Source: CAYRXM01 sp964449465 (GTDB lineage: Bacteria; Chloroflexota; Anaerolineae; JAFGEY01). From it: 64,000 nucleotides of DNA. The notes under the pieces were generated by a model. That model was not told the origin of the DNA. It was given only the letters and a program-made list of their open reading frames with translations, and searched no databases. The position numbers and the translations under genes were made by a program. Positions 7,943-15,989 of the stretch are shown here, one piece after another (within the stretch, counting starts at the first letter, position 1; each line of letters opens with the position of its first letter). The DNA lies in the NCBI GenBank assembly GCA_964449465.1, contig CAYVBK010000026.1:8917-72916 (forward strand), given 5' to 3'.

Positions 7943-9243
7943 TTGGCACATCGAAAGCCGTGATCGGGCGCATAGCCGGCCGGGCCACCCTTGTGCCGGT
8001 TGGCTGTGCGCACATCGTAATTGCCATTGTTAAAACCGCCGCCGCGCAACACTTTGTCCTGGCTGCTGGACGGCCCGACCGGATCGCGGTTCTCGCCGCG
8101 CTGATAATACAGCGGGTCATACCAGTCGTTGACCCATTCCCAGACGTTTCCGGCCATATCCAACACCCCATAGGGGCTGGCCCCGGCCGGGAAACTGCCC
8201 ACGACCGTCGTGCCGCCGCGCTGCCCTTCGCCCATATTGAGTTTGGTATTGTCCCAGGTATTGCCCCAGGGCCACAGCCGGGCATCGTCGCCGCGGGCGG
8301 CTTTTTCCCACTCGGCTTCGGTGGGCAGGCGTTTACCGGCCCATTTGCAATAGGCATTGGCATCGTTCCAACTCATCCACACCACCGGGTGATTTTCCTT
8401 GCCGGCAGTCATTTGGGTGCGCCAGGTATTGGCCTCGTTCTTTTTCTCGGCGTCGGTCTGATAGCCGGTAGCGCGCACAAACTCGGCAAACTGCTTGTTG
8501 GTCACCGGGGTCTTGTCTATGTTAAAGCTGCTCACATAGACCTCGTGCATATACAGCTCATCCTCAAAACGGTCACGGCCGCAGTGACACCAGTTGGCGG
8601 CCTGTTGCACATGATCGTCATTGCCGCCCATCAAGAACGGGCCGGCCGGAATAAAGATCATACCGGTCGGCTGCACCGGCTGCACCGTTGGGGTGAGGGT
8701 GAGGGCTGGCGTGGCGGTGAGGGGCAGAGTCGGCGTGATCGGTGTGGCGGTCCAGGTCGGCTGGAGCGGCAGCGTGGGCGTAGGCATAGCTGCCGCTGTG
8801 GGCGACGGAGTGGCTGTGGCAACAGGGGTATCGGTCACGGCCGCGGTGGGCGTGGCCGTAAACAGGCTGGGATCCAGCACCTCGATGGTGATCAGCACCG
8901 GTTGGCTGGTTTGCTCTTCGACATTGACGGCCTGCACCTTGATGCGATGCTCGCCGGGCGTGTCGGCGCGCCAGCGTTGAATGACATGAAAGGTGGGCTG
9001 AGCGACAGCCTGATCCACGCGATAGATGCCATCATCTACCCACAATTCAACGCGGTTGAGGCCGCGAGCGTCGGACGATTTGGTCTCGATCTCTAGCTCA
9101 TCGCCTTGCACCACCCGCACGCCGCTGGGAGGCGCAATCAACTCGATCTGTGGGCGATTGACTTGCGCCGCCGGAGTAGCCGCCGGAGTCTGGCAGGCGC
9201 AGAGACAAGACATGATCAACAAGAACGAGAACCATTTTTTCAT
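7939..9243 (-). CDS. lipoprotein with SUMF1/FGE-type domain
   Basis: 434 residues. A signal peptide ends in the lipobox SCLCAC, so Cys17 is the likely lipidated residue. A ~110-residue beta-rich domain follows, then a T/P-rich linker (about 130-195), then a SUMF1/FGE-sulfatase-type domain (IPAGPFLMGG... ASPYGVLDMAGNVWEWVNDW... VLRGGGF... HGFRCAK). The paired active-site cysteines that true formylglycine-generating enzymes carry in the RGGS-containing segment are missing. This is therefore probably a C-type-lectin-fold binding domain or another modification, not sulfatase activation. GGAGG and GAGG lie before ATG 9243. Element A sits 28 bases upstream, so its promoter must be inside or beyond the element, or it is read through from ruvB. 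Confidence 0.85.
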   Translation of the reverse strand: MKKWFSFLLIMSCLCACQTPAATPAAQVNRPQIELIAPPSGVRVVQGDELEIETKSSDARGLNRVELWVDDGIYRVDQAVAQPTFHVIQRWRADTPGEHRIKVQAVNVEEQTSQPVLITIEVLDPSLFTATPTAAVTDTPVATATPSPTAAAMPTPTLPLQPTWTATPITPTLPLTATPALTLTPTVQPVQPTGMIFIPAGPFLMGGNDDHVQQAANWCHCGRDRFEDELYMHEVYVSSFNIDKTPVTNKQFAEFVRATGYQTDAEKKNEANTWRTQMTAGKENHPVVWMSWNDANAYCKWAGKRLPTEAEWEKAARGDDARLWPWGNTWDNTKLNMGEGQRGGTTVVGSFPAGASPYGVLDMAGNVWEWVNDWYDPLYYQRGENRDPVGPSSSQDKVLRGGGFNNGNYDVRTANRHKGGPAGYAPDHGFRCAK

Positions 9244-9271
9244 ACCTCATTCCTCCCATGTGCGGCGATGG

Positions 9272-9409
9272 CCAGGAGGCCGCTGAAAAAGTCTATCTTT
9301 ACCACAAAGGACACCAAAAAAACAAAGATTCACGATACTTTTGAGTCTCTAGAAATGCTTTGTGTCCTTTGTGTCTTGGTGGTGAGCGAGTTTTTCAGCA
9401 CGCTCCTAG
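9272..9409. mobile_element. foldback element A, copy 1 (138 bp)
   Basis: It begins CCAGGAGGCCGCTGAAAAA and ends TTTTTCAGCACGCTCCTAG, so the ends are inverted repeats. The interior is a long imperfect palindrome of ACCACAAAGGACAC / GTGTCTTGGTGGTG type arms. It is related to 12292-12420, 35719-35857 and 52990-53127. It encodes no transposase. Its terminal CTAG is shared with element B, which starts at 9406. Confidence 0.85.
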
Positions 9410-9551
9410 CAGCCTGTCGGAGAACCTGGATGAGGGGGAATCCCCAACTTGTTGGGGCAGTTTTTGCTCATCAGATGGGCGTCCCCGAACAAGTTCGGGG
9501 ATCCGGCGTACCCCAATGGGGCATTTGGTCTTCTCTCCGACAAACTGCTAG
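9406..9551. mobile_element. palindromic element B (146 bp)
   Basis: The ends are inverted repeats: CTAGCAGCCTGTCGGAGA at the left and TCTCTCCGACAAACTGCTAG at the right. Inside are four short palindromes (GGGGAATCCCC, CCCCAACTTGTTGGGG, CCCCGAACAAGTTCGGGG, CCCCAATGGGG). It is non-coding. The right CTAG contains the TAG stop of ruvB (9548-9550, minus strand). The left CTAG is the end of element A. A diverged relative lies at 6030-6105. Confidence 0.75.
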
Positions 9552-10573
9552 AGCAGCCGACCTTGCTCTGGCTGTTCGAGATATTCAATGTTCAAATGCT
9601 CATAGGCGCGGCGGGTGGCGATGCGTCCGCGCGGGGTGCGGTCGAGAAAGCCAAGCTGCAACAAATAAGGCTCTACCACATCCATAATGGTGTCAGCCTC
9701 CTCGCTGATCGAGGCGGCAATGGTTTCCAGCCCCACCGGGCCGCCGCCGAATTTCTGAATGATCGTGTCCAGCACGCGACGGTCCAATTCGTCCAACCCC
9801 AGCGGGTCAATGCGCAGCATATCCAGCGCTTCTTGCGCCACCTGCCGGTTGATCACACCGTTGGCGCGCACCTGGGCATAATCGCGCACCCGTTTGAGCA
9901 ACCGGTTGGCCACGCGCGGCGTGCCGCGAGCGCGCCGGGCAATCTCGGCGGCGCCGTCAGTGTCAATGGGCATGCGCAAAATCTGCGCCGAGCGGACAAT
10001 GATCTCCTGGGTGGCCTGAAGACTGTAAAAGTCAAGGCGATGAACCACCCCGAAACGGGCGCGCAACGGCGCCGTCATCAGGGCCAGGCGGGTGGTGGCA
10101 CCAATGACGGTAAAGCGAGGCAGGTTCAAGCGGATAGAGCGGGCGCCGGGGCCCTTGCCGATGACAATATCCAGGCAAAAATCTTCCATCGCCGGATACA
10201 GCACCTCCTCAACCACCCGCCCCAGGCGGTGAATTTCGTCAATGAACAACATATCGCCTTTGTGCAGGTTGGTGAGAATGGCGGCCAGGTCGCCGGCGCG
10301 CTCGATAGCCGGGCCGGAGGTGATGCGAATATTGGCCTTCATCTCGGCAGCGATGACGTGCGCCAGCGAGGTTTTGCCCAGGCCCGGCGGGCCATAGAGC
10401 AAAATATGCTCCAATGCTTCGCCGCGCGCCCGAGCCGCATCCAAAAAGATGCGCAATTTTTCCTTGATTTCCTCTTGCCCCAGGTATTCTTGCAAGTTTT
10501 TGGGGCGCAGCGCGGCATCGGCGACCACCTCATCAGGCTTGGTTTTGGGAGTGACCAGACGGTCGGTACTCAT
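9548..10573 (-). CDS. ruvB: Holliday junction branch-migration helicase RuvB
   Basis: 341 residues, the usual RuvB length. With RuvA it drives branch migration of Holliday junctions during recombinational repair. Visible landmarks are MSTDRLVTP at the N-terminus, LRPKNLQEYLGQ, Walker A GPPGLGKTSLAH (about residue 60), Walker B DEIHR (about 108), GATTR sensor 1, and the C-terminal winged-helix segment LDRRVLDTIIQKFGGGPVGLETIA. ATG 10573 has GAGGAG 6-7 bases upstream and is preferred to the longer frame. ruvA and ruvC are not adjacent. It follows the SAM hydrolase gene by 11 bases. The TAG stop is supplied by the end of element B. Confidence 0.97.
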   Translation of the reverse strand: MSTDRLVTPKTKPDEVVADAALRPKNLQEYLGQEEIKEKLRIFLDAARARGEALEHILLYGPPGLGKTSLAHVIAAEMKANIRITSGPAIERAGDLAAILTNLHKGDMLFIDEIHRLGRVVEEVLYPAMEDFCLDIVIGKGPGARSIRLNLPRFTVIGATTRLALMTAPLRARFGVVHRLDFYSLQATQEIIVRSAQILRMPIDTDGAAEIARRARGTPRVANRLLKRVRDYAQVRANGVINRQVAQEALDMLRIDPLGLDELDRRVLDTIIQKFGGGPVGLETIAASISEEADTIMDVVEPYLLQLGFLDRTPRGRIATRRAYEHLNIEYLEQPEQGRLL

Positions 10574-10584
10574 ACGCTCCTCGC

Positions 10585-11385
10585 TCAAAATCCACGCGAG
10601 ACCGGCCACAAGATCACCGGATCGCCCAAATGCAGCCCCAGTTCTTGAGCGGCATTACTATTGCGCACGGCCACGGCCATAAAGCCGCTGCTGTCAATGA
10701 GAACAACCGGGGCGCCTTCGGCCACATCGCTAAACGTCTGATGCACCTCTTCGATGCGCCGCCCGTGTACGTCAATGCGCCAGTGCTGCGCCTCGTGCAG
10801 CCATTGGCCAGGCAGGTCGGTGATGCAGTTGCCAAAGCGGTCAATGTGCTGGACATGAGCGGTGATATGGCCGTCGAAGTGGCGATTCGGCTCGGATACG
10901 GCAAAACGAGACAGCGTTTCGGGGCCAATCAACTCGCCCAGCTTGAGCAGTGGCACGCCAACAGCCAGATGCGCCGCCGCTGGGCCAAAAATGTCGCGCC
11001 CATGAAAGACCGGGCTGACCGGATGTCGCCAATAGTCGGGGTTGGTGAGTGAAACGGCGGTCAGCACACGCTCGTGAGCCGTGACAAAGCTAAACACGCC
11101 GTTATCCGGCCCGATAAAGGTGCCGCGCGCCGTCTTGAAGGCTACAGCGCGGCGTTGGGTACCCACGCCGGGGTCCACCACCACCACGTGAATGGTGTCG
11201 GCTGGCCAGTAAGAGTAAGAGGTGAGCAGCACAAAAGCAGCCCAGCGAATGTTTTGGGGCGGCACCATGTGCGAAATGTCGGTGATTTCCACGTTGGGGG
11301 CAATGCTGCGGATGGATCCCTTCATCGCCCCTACCCAACTGTCTTGCAAGCCAAAATCGGTGATCAATGTAATGGTTGGAGTCAT
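10585..11385 (-). CDS. SAM hydrolase / SAM hydroxide adenosyltransferase (DUF62 family)
   Basis: 266 residues of the DUF62 family, whose bacterial and archaeal members hydrolyse SAM to adenosine and methionine. The N-terminal ITLITDFGLQDSWVGAMKG contains the conserved Asp. VVVVDPGVGTQRR and IGPDNGVFSFV are the other family blocks, followed by FHGRDIFGPAAAHLA and the C-terminal domain RFGNCITDLP. ATG 11385 has AGGAGA upstream. A minus-strand promoter (TTGTCG-N17-TACAAT) lies at 11444-11416, so this gene and ruvB can be transcribed separately from lgt. Confidence 0.93.
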   Translation of the reverse strand: MTPTITLITDFGLQDSWVGAMKGSIRSIAPNVEITDISHMVPPQNIRWAAFVLLTSYSYWPADTIHVVVVDPGVGTQRRAVAFKTARGTFIGPDNGVFSFVTAHERVLTAVSLTNPDYWRHPVSPVFHGRDIFGPAAAHLAVGVPLLKLGELIGPETLSRFAVSEPNRHFDGHITAHVQHIDRFGNCITDLPGQWLHEAQHWRIDVHGRRIEEVHQTFSDVAEGAPVVLIDSSGFMAVAVRNSNAAQELGLHLGDPVILWPVSRGF

Positions 11386-11415
11386 CGGATATTCTCCTTG
11401 ATCAAACAAATCGTT

Positions 11416-11444
11416 ATTGTAAAATAGACAAGATTTCGCGACAA
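11416..11444 (-). promoter_or_regulatory. sigma70-like promoter for SAM hydrolase-ruvB
   Basis: On the minus strand, TTGTCG (11444-11439), a 17-base spacer and TACAAT (11421-11416) stand 31 bases upstream of ATG 11385, just before the lgt stop. Confidence 0.6.
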
Positions 11445-11451
11445 CCTTTTA

Positions 11452-12231
11452 TCAGGTATGGCGTTCTTTGAATACCCCAACGCCTATCGCCACCCCCGCC
11501 GCCATCTCACACAAGGCCACCCATTGGCCCGGCCACAACCCCCACCAGGCCATGCCATCGCCGCGCCAAAACATCACCCCCAGATCGGCCAGCGCATAGA
11601 GGCACAAATAGAGAGCGAACAACCCGCCGCGCGGCATTTTACGGCCCAAGACGCACAAGAGAACACAAGCCAGCACACATACACCAAGCATCAGCGGTTG
11701 GGTGATAAACCGCTCTTCCCACACCCCAAAAATATCGGGCAGGCGAGCGACAAACCACGATACCGGCGGGGTATAACCGCCAGCCTCGGCGCCATATCCG
11801 CAGCCGGTGAGCAGGCAGCCCAGCCAGCCCCACGCCCCGCCCAGGGCCAGCCCCGGCGCGGCCGCGTCGGCCAGATCGCGCCAATTGAGGACAGGCGGCC
11901 CCCGGCGACGGCGAACCAGGTACCACACGGCGATCCAGGCCAACCCGCCCCACAGCGCGCCGTGCCACGACAGCCCGCCTTGCCAAATGGCCCAGGCCTG
12001 GTCGAGGTGATCGCCGAAATAGGCCCAGTTGATTCCCACATAGCCCGCCCGCCCGCCGATGATCCCGCCCAACAGCCCCCAAAAAGCAGCATCCAACAAG
12101 CTCTCAGGCCGTTCCAGGCGATGCCGGGCGATACGATAGGATAAATAGACGCCAGACAATATGCCCAGAGCCAGAGTGACAGTGTAGGAATAGACGGTGT
12201 ATGCGCCGAAACGCCAGAGGATGGGGTACAT
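11452..12231 (-). CDS. lgt: prolipoprotein diacylglyceryl transferase
   Basis: 259 residues with about seven hydrophobic segments. It transfers diacylglycerol from phosphatidylglycerol to the lipobox cysteine of pre-lipoproteins in the membrane. Signature elements are GGRAGYVGINWAYFGDH, with the essential Arg of the family, and GGLSWHGALWGG with the conserved His-Gly. The C-terminus keeps RGGLFALYLCLYALADLGVMFWR. The frame can extend to a TTG at 12243, but ATG 12231 (MYPILWRFG) is the usual N-terminus. Potential substrates in this window are the lipoproteins at 7939-9243 and 28029-29198. No clear promoter is visible before it; element A lies 60 bases upstream. Confidence 0.95.
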   Translation of the reverse strand: MYPILWRFGAYTVYSYTVTLALGILSGVYLSYRIARHRLERPESLLDAAFWGLLGGIIGGRAGYVGINWAYFGDHLDQAWAIWQGGLSWHGALWGGLAWIAVWYLVRRRRGPPVLNWRDLADAAAPGLALGGAWGWLGCLLTGCGYGAEAGGYTPPVSWFVARLPDIFGVWEERFITQPLMLGVCVLACVLLCVLGRKMPRGGLFALYLCLYALADLGVMFWRGDGMAWWGLWPGQWVALCEMAAGVAIGVGVFKERHT

Positions 12232-12291
12232 GGTCGAGACCAAAAGGCAATGAGAAACGATGCGGATGATCGGTGCTGATCGGTATCAGTG

Positions 12292-12420
12292 CCAGGAGGC
12301 CGCTGAAAAAGTCTGTTTTTACCACAAAGGACACCGAGAACACCAAGGTTTACGATACTTTTGAGTCGCTAGAAATGCTTTGTGTCTTGGTGGTGAGCGG
12401 ATTTTTCAGCATGCTCCTAG
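12292..12420. mobile_element. foldback element A, copy 2 (129 bp)
   Basis: It begins CCAGGAGGCCGCTGAAAAA and ends TTTTTCAGCATGCTCCTAG. It lacks about nine interior bases relative to the other copies. It lies between lgt and the ROK gene. Its terminal CTAG (12417-12420) supplies the TAG stop of the ROK gene on the minus strand. Confidence 0.85.
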
Positions 12421-13394
12421 ATGTGTCCGGCGGCCATCATTGCTGCGCCGGCCGCGCCGACAATGCCCACCTGATTGCCCAACTCAGCCAGCCGGATTTG
12501 CACCTGCCGCGCCGCAGAGGGATAGGCATGCAGGTCTACCCCGCGCCGCACCGGCGACAGCAGCCGGTCGCCCAGGTTGGAGAGGCCGCCGCCGATCACC
12601 ACTATCTGCGGGTTGAACAGGTTGACCAGGCTGGCCACGCCCCAACCCAGGTAATACATGGCCTGGTCCACAATGTCCTGCGCAAAAGGGTCGCCCTGAT
12701 ACATGGCATCTACCACATCTTTGGCCGTGACCTGGCCGGACCGTTCTTGGGTCAGCCCGGCAATCCGGGTGGGCGCGCCGCGTTGAACCAACTCTTGTCC
12801 AGCGCGGGCGATGGCCGTGCCGGAGGCCAACGCCTCCAGGCAGCCGCGGTTGCCGCAGCCGCAGCGCGGGCCGTTGGGCAGCAGGGTCATGTGGCCAACC
12901 TCGCCGCCGCCGCCGGTGGCGCCCTGATAGATTTTGCCGTCCAAAATCAACCCGCCGCCAATGCCGGTGCTGACAGTGATATAGATCATGTGCCGTGTGC
13001 CGCGCCCCGCGCCATACAGATATTCGCCGATGGCCGCGGCATTGGCATCATTCTCCAAAAAAGTGGGAATATTCAAGGCCTCGGCCAGAATTTGGCGGAT
13101 CGGCGTATGGTGCAGGGCCGGCAGATTGGGCGATTCCAGAATCAAGCCCTGAGGAATGTCCAGCGGGCCCGGCGAACCGATGCCGATGGCAGCTATTTGG
13201 TCCAGGGCAATGTGGCTCGAGCCGATGACACGGCGTATCGCATCAACCATCCGTCCAATGACGGCCTCGCGCCCCTGCGAAACCAGGGTCTCGCAATAGT
13301 CTTGCACCAACACCCGCCCCTGTGTGTTGACCAGCCCGGCGCCGATTTTGGTGCCGCCCAGGTCAATGCCCACATACCACTTGTCTTGTTCCAT
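12417..13394 (-). CDS. ROK-family sugar kinase (glucokinase-like)
   Basis: 325 residues. The ROK-type ATP-dependent kinase probably phosphorylates glucose or a related hexose. The N-terminal phosphate-binding loop is GIDLGGTKIGAGLV. The substrate loop is LENDANAAAIGEYLYGAG with the catalytic ND. STGIGGGLILDG is followed by the ROK zinc motif CGCGNRGCLEALASG (His in EVGHM). There is no N-terminal helix-turn-helix, so it is a kinase and not a ROK repressor. ATG 13394 has GGAG six bases upstream. It lies 13 bases after the amidohydrolase stop, so the two form an operon. Its stop lies in element A. Confidence 0.93.
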   Translation of the reverse strand: MEQDKWYVGIDLGGTKIGAGLVNTQGRVLVQDYCETLVSQGREAVIGRMVDAIRRVIGSSHIALDQIAAIGIGSPGPLDIPQGLILESPNLPALHHTPIRQILAEALNIPTFLENDANAAAIGEYLYGAGRGTRHMIYITVSTGIGGGLILDGKIYQGATGGGGEVGHMTLLPNGPRCGCGNRGCLEALASGTAIARAGQELVQRGAPTRIAGLTQERSGQVTAKDVVDAMYQGDPFAQDIVDQAMYYLGWGVASLVNLFNPQIVVIGGGLSNLGDRLLSPVRRGVDLHAYPSAARQVQIRLAELGNQVGIVGAAGAAMMAAGHI

Positions 13395-13407
13395 ACGCAT
13401 CTCCACC

Positions 13408-15375
13408 TCACTTCAAATCGGTGTAATCCTGACGGACGACATTTTCGGGGGTAATTTCAAACAGTTCGAGCAACTCGCCGATCAAGATAGCCTTGCGCAT
13501 GGCATCTTGAGATGACCAGGTGCGGCTCTTGATCTCGACAAAAAAGCACTCTTGCGGCGGGCGAATGATCTCATCCAGGTTGATAAAAAAGAGCGTACCT
13601 TTGTAGCGGATGTGATAACGATGGCGATGTTTGATCACTTCGTGCAATGATTGGGGCTGAAAATACTCGGCATAAAAGCGCGGGCTGCGGTCGGCGCGGC
13701 TGGCATAACGGGCGCGGGTCAGCACCACCGAGTTTTCGTATTCCTGCTCGACCACCGGGCCGGTGTAGACCAGGTTATAAATCGGGGCAACCTGGCTGCC
13801 CTCGACAATGACATTGTCTTCGCGGTAACGGATGCGCCCCTGGGTCGGGTCGTCAAAGAGAAAATAGGTGTCGTATTGGTCGCGCTCCGAGTGACGGGTC
13901 ACATGAATTTCGGGGTGTTCCAGCAGCGTTTCAATGCGCACATTGTGCGGCAGGCGGGCTTTGACCTGCACCTCGTAGGTTTCCTCTTGGGCCAGCCCGC
14001 CGATGGCCAGGAGCTTGTTCAACACATCCTTTTCGCGGCGCACAAAGAACACATTGATTTTAGCAGCCAGCTTGGCAGCTTGGGCCAGGGCCGCCGACTC
14101 GTCTACGGTCAACAGTTGCCGGTCGCGCATCAACACCCGCCCGTTGACCAGTGTATGGCGTACATCGCTGCTCTTGGTGGCATACACCAGGCGCGAATAA
14201 ATGTTTTGGCCGGTGGTTTCAAAGCGCGGCATGGTGTGAACACGATCCATATCCAACACGGCTATATCGGCGCGTTTGCCCGGCTCGAGTGAGCCAATCA
14301 GGTGATCCATGTGCAACGCTCGCGCCCCCTCGATGGTGGCCATGGCAAAAGCGCGCTGCGCCGGCAACGCGGTCGGATCATTAGCCAGAGCTTTGGGCAG
14401 CAAAGCGGCAATATGCATCTCGCTCCACATGTCCAGATCGTTGTTGCTGGCCGTGCCATCGGTACCCAGCCCGACAGCCAGGCGGTGTTCCAACATTTGA
14501 ATCACCGGAGCAAAACCGCTGGCCAGCTTGAGGTTGCTGGTGGGATTGTGCGCAATGCCCACACCGTGCTGGCCAAGAATGTGCATGTCTTCGTTGTTGA
14601 TGTGAACACAGTGCGCCGCCACCACCCTGGCCTGAAACAGCCCCACCTGTTCCAGCCAACGCACTGGCGTGCGGTTTTTCTGCTCGATGCTCTCCTGCAC
14701 TTCGAGGGCAGTTTCGGCGATGTGGATCAGCAATGGCACGCCATAACTGGTAGCCAGACGCACCGTTTCCTGCAAAATGTCGGCGGTGCACATATAGGGC
14801 GAATGTGGCGCCGGGGCCGCGGTGATCAGATCGTGGCCCTGCCAGTGATCCAGAAATTCGGCGCAATACCGCAGGCTGGCGTCGTAACTGGCGGCATCGG
14901 GTGTGGGAAAAATCATCACCGTTTGCCCACACACGCCGCGCAGGCCGGCCTCTACCGCCGCCCAGGCAATGTCATCTTCAAAATAATACATGTCGGCAAA
15001 AGTGGTCACGCCGCCGCGGATCAACTCGGCGCACGAGAGCAGGGTGCCCAGACGGCAAAATTCGGGGTTGACAAAGCGCGATTCGGTGGGTAAGATATAT
15101 CCGTGCAGCCATACGTCCAGCCGCAGATCGTCGGCCAGACCGCGCAAAAGGCTCATCGGCATGTGTGTATGTGTGTTGATCAGCCCCGGCACGATGACCT
15201 GATTGGCGCAGTTCCAGGTTTCGTGGGCCTGACAATGGGCCGCCACCTCATCGGCCGGACCAACGGCGACAATGTTGCTACCACTCACCGCCACCGCGCC
15301 GGGCGCAAACACATGCCGCTCGCTGTCCATCGTCACCACCGCGCCGCCGGTAAGCAAAAGGTCTACCTGCATCAT
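13408..15375 (-). CDS. amidohydrolase (MTA/SAH-deaminase-like) fused to a CYTH-like domain
   Basis: 655 residues. Residues 1 to ~445 are a metal-dependent hydrolase of the 5'-methylthioadenosine/S-adenosylhomocysteine deaminase type: INTHTHMPMSLLRGLADD (HxH near 68-70), APAPHSPY, HIAETALEVQES (~219), AAHCVHINNEDM (~253) and GTDGTASNNDLDMW (~304). From about 470 onward a second domain reads EVQVKARL, DTYFLFDD, RIRYRED, LTRARYASR, HRYHIRYKG and FFVEIKSR. This pattern of acidic and basic pairs on strands matches CYTH/triphosphate-tunnel domains. ATG 15375 follows GGAGG by 5 bases and is preferred to the ATG at 15387. The promoter lies at 15415-15442. The SAM hydrolase gene three genes away hints at SAM by-product metabolism. 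Confidence 0.85.
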   Translation of the reverse strand: MMQVDLLLTGGAVVTMDSERHVFAPGAVAVSGSNIVAVGPADEVAAHCQAHETWNCANQVIVPGLINTHTHMPMSLLRGLADDLRLDVWLHGYILPTESRFVNPEFCRLGTLLSCAELIRGGVTTFADMYYFEDDIAWAAVEAGLRGVCGQTVMIFPTPDAASYDASLRYCAEFLDHWQGHDLITAAPAPHSPYMCTADILQETVRLATSYGVPLLIHIAETALEVQESIEQKNRTPVRWLEQVGLFQARVVAAHCVHINNEDMHILGQHGVGIAHNPTSNLKLASGFAPVIQMLEHRLAVGLGTDGTASNNDLDMWSEMHIAALLPKALANDPTALPAQRAFAMATIEGARALHMDHLIGSLEPGKRADIAVLDMDRVHTMPRFETTGQNIYSRLVYATKSSDVRHTLVNGRVLMRDRQLLTVDESAALAQAAKLAAKINVFFVRREKDVLNKLLAIGGLAQEETYEVQVKARLPHNVRIETLLEHPEIHVTRHSERDQYDTYFLFDDPTQGRIRYREDNVIVEGSQVAPIYNLVYTGPVVEQEYENSVVLTRARYASRADRSPRFYAEYFQPQSLHEVIKHRHRYHIRYKGTLFFINLDEIIRPPQECFFVEIKSRTWSSQDAMRKAILIGELLELFEITPENVVRQDYTDLK

Positions 15376-15414
15376 GAGGGCCTCCATCGCTGTGTTTGAT
15401 CAAATTGTCTCTAC

Positions 15415-15442
15415 ATTATACCATAACCGCATCGGCTGACAA
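15415..15442 (-). promoter_or_regulatory. promoter for amidohydrolase-ROK operon
   Basis: On the minus strand, TTGTCA (15442-15437), a 16-base spacer and TATAAT (15420-15415). The predicted start is about 30 bases before ATG 15375. Confidence 0.65.
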
Positions 15443-15443
15443 C

Positions 15444-15472
15444 TTGGCATCTGTGGAAATCTAGGGTAAAAT
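15444..15472 (+). promoter_or_regulatory. promoter for RmlC-like gene and PBP1A
   Basis: TTGGCA (15444-15449), 17 bases, TAAAAT (15467-15472), divergent from and adjacent to the amidohydrolase promoter. It stands 37 bases before ATG 15510. Confidence 0.6.
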
Positions 15473-15509
15473 AAACCCGACCTTTCAATTCAGAGGCAGG
15501 AGGATTTGG

Positions 15510-15971
15510 ATGATTCAAGACGTCGAAATCAAAGAGTTGGTGATCCGGCCCGACGACCGAGGTATGTTTACCGAGGTGATCAAAGCCACCGATCCGTTTG
15601 TTGAAGAGCATCCCTTTGCACAAATTTCACACACGGTCACATTTCCGGGTGTGATCAAGGCCTTTCACTGGCATAACCATCAAACCGATTACTGGTATTG
15701 CGTGGCAGGCAGCATCCGTGTGGGTCTGGTAGACCTGCGCGCCGATTCCCCCACGGCCGGGCAGACCATGTCGTTTATCCTGGGCGAGTGGGGACGGCAG
15801 GTGATCAAAATCCCGCCCGGCGTCGCACACGGCTATCAGGTGTTGGGCCATCAGCCGGCCCAGTTGATCTATTATACCACCCGTCCCTATGACCCTCAGC
15901 ATCCCGATGAAGAACGCATTGCCTGGGATGATCCTTCTTTGGGGTTTGACTGGACGATCAAAAACCGTTAA
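15510..15971 (+). CDS. dTDP-4-dehydrorhamnose 3,5-epimerase (RmlC)-like cupin
   Basis: A 153-residue RmlC-type jelly roll. The family epimerises C3 and C5 of dTDP-4-keto-6-deoxyglucose. Visible blocks are RPDDRGMFTEVIKATDPF, GVIKAFHWHNHQTDYWYCVAGSIRVGLVDLR (the usual RG-LH-Q motif is changed to KAFHWHNHQ) and IPPGVAHGYQVL with the conserved His-Gly-Tyr. The protein is about 30 residues shorter than typical RmlC and no other rhamnose genes are adjacent, so the substrate is uncertain. AGGAGG precedes ATG 15510. PBP1A follows after 18 bases. Confidence 0.8.
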   Translation: MIQDVEIKELVIRPDDRGMFTEVIKATDPFVEEHPFAQISHTVTFPGVIKAFHWHNHQTDYWYCVAGSIRVGLVDLRADSPTAGQTMSFILGEWGRQVIKIPPGVAHGYQVLGHQPAQLIYYTTRPYDPQHPDEERIAWDDPSLGFDWTIKNR

Positions 15972-15989
15972 AACAACAAGGTAAAATAA

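Noticed and set aside
7939..9243. True formylglycine-generating enzyme
   Set aside because: The catalytic cysteine pair expected in the RGGS-type segment is absent, and no sulfatase is nearby.
9272..9409. Element A as a CRISPR repeat or small RNA gene
   Set aside because: Copies are far apart, have no spacers or cas genes, and differ in orientation. Foldback inverted ends explain them better.
9106..9687. Plus-strand frame reading through elements A and B
   Set aside because: It is made of repeat sequence. The translations (LCVLCVLVVSEFF) only reflect the palindrome and recur in each copy.
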